Source: Bacteroidales bacterium | GTDB lineage: Bacteria; Bacteroidota; Bacteroidia; Bacteroidales; UBA932 | Direction of reading: 5' to 3' | Length of the DNA stretch: 6,193 nt | Assembly: GCA_017483985.1 (NCBI GenBank) | Contig: JAFUUB010000091.1 | Span: 1 to 6,193, forward strand | Shown here: piece by piece, positions 6,025-6,193 of the stretch | Position numbering within the stretch: the first letter of the stretch is position 1 | Layout of the letters: each line of letters begins with the position of its first letter | The notes under the pieces: model-generated | What the model was told of the DNA's origin: nothing | Seen by the model: the letters and a program-made list of their open reading frames with translations, nothing else | Database searches by the model: none | Position numbers and translations under genes: made by a program

Positions 6025-6193
6025 TTACACTTCCTCCAGCCAGGCCCGGGGCACCCGCGCCTTGGCGAAGAGGCTCCCCAGCAGGCCCACCACCACGTAG
6101 GTCCGGCCCTGCAGCTCCAGCACGTACCCCTCCACGCCCTTCAGGGCACCCTTGGTCACCCGCACCCGCGCGCCGACCGACAGCGGGGCGTCC
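6025..6193 (-). CDS. UpxY-like NusG-family transcription antiterminator, C-terminal KOW domain (5' truncated by the window)
   Basis: The minus strand enters at the right edge and gives 55 codons before a TAA at 6025-6027. The visible protein starts DAPLSVGARVRVTKGALKG and ends ARVPRAWLEEV. The pattern VGxRVRVTKGxLKGVEGYVLELQGRTYVVVGLLG is a KOW beta-barrel, and the ending VPRAWLEE is that of UpxY-type specialised NusG paralogues rather than core NusG. UpxY proteins bind RNA polymerase and the leader of their own long operon and prevent early termination; they precede capsule and fimbrial loci in Bacteroidales. The N-terminal NGN domain lies outside the window, so the subfamily cannot be confirmed. 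53 of 55 codons end in G or C, more extreme than the genes it precedes. The next gene begins 31 bp downstream on the same strand. Confidence 0.8.
   Translation of the reverse strand, partial: DAPLSVGARVRVTKGALKGVEGYVLELQGRTYVVVGLLGSLFAKARVPRAWLEEV

Noticed and set aside
1..6193. CRISPR arrays, tRNA/rRNA genes, insertion sequences, attachment sites
   Set aside because: No regularly spaced repeats, no cloverleaf-like sequences, no transposase motifs and no flanking direct or inverted element ends were seen by eye.

Overview
The window holds a compact fimbrillin (type V pilus-like) lipoprotein operon from a GC-rich member of the Bacteroidales. The lineage call rests on three things: fimbrillin-type surface lipoproteins with 'TRA' processing-like sites, a UpxY-like NusG paralogue C-terminus directly upstream, and the Bacteroidota habit of a missing or weak Shine-Dalgarno at most starts. 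The high GC would fit Alistipes/Rikenellaceae or a similar genus, but the genus cannot be fixed from this sequence.

Layout, in the direction of transcription (minus strand, right to left): (1) 6193-6025, the last 55 codons of a UpxY-type antiterminator with a KOW domain; (2) 5993-5805, a 62-residue acidic, Trp-rich small protein of unknown function; (3) 5784-4297, a fimbrillin-family (Mfa-like) lipoprotein of 495 residues; (4) 4290-1972, a 772-residue fimbrillin-type lipoprotein with a C-terminal domain resembling the Fib_succ_major/DUF1566 (C-type-lectin/FGE-like) fold, a candidate tip adhesin; (5) 1966-227, a 579-residue DUF4906-like fimbrillin lipoprotein with Ig-like C-terminal strands. 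Gaps between genes are 31, 20, 6 and 5 bp, so this reads as one transcription unit. No internal promoter was recognised. At the left edge, 3-128 on the plus strand is the 3' end of a convergent, very GC3-rich gene of unknown function. A 9-bp perfect inverted repeat (163-171/191-199) lies between the convergent stops and is the only terminator candidate.

Working model: the UpxY-like protein loads on the nascent transcript and lets polymerase read through the long operon. The three lipoproteins cross the inner membrane by Sec, are lipidated and sent to the cell surface, and assemble into a pilus or pilus-like adhesin. The small protein has no assigned role. Base composition has three levels: the edge genes have nearly all codons ending in G/C, the fimbrial genes are less extreme, and the C-terminal module of the 772-residue protein (about 2110-2780) is distinctly AT-rich. 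This points to module exchange inside one gene.
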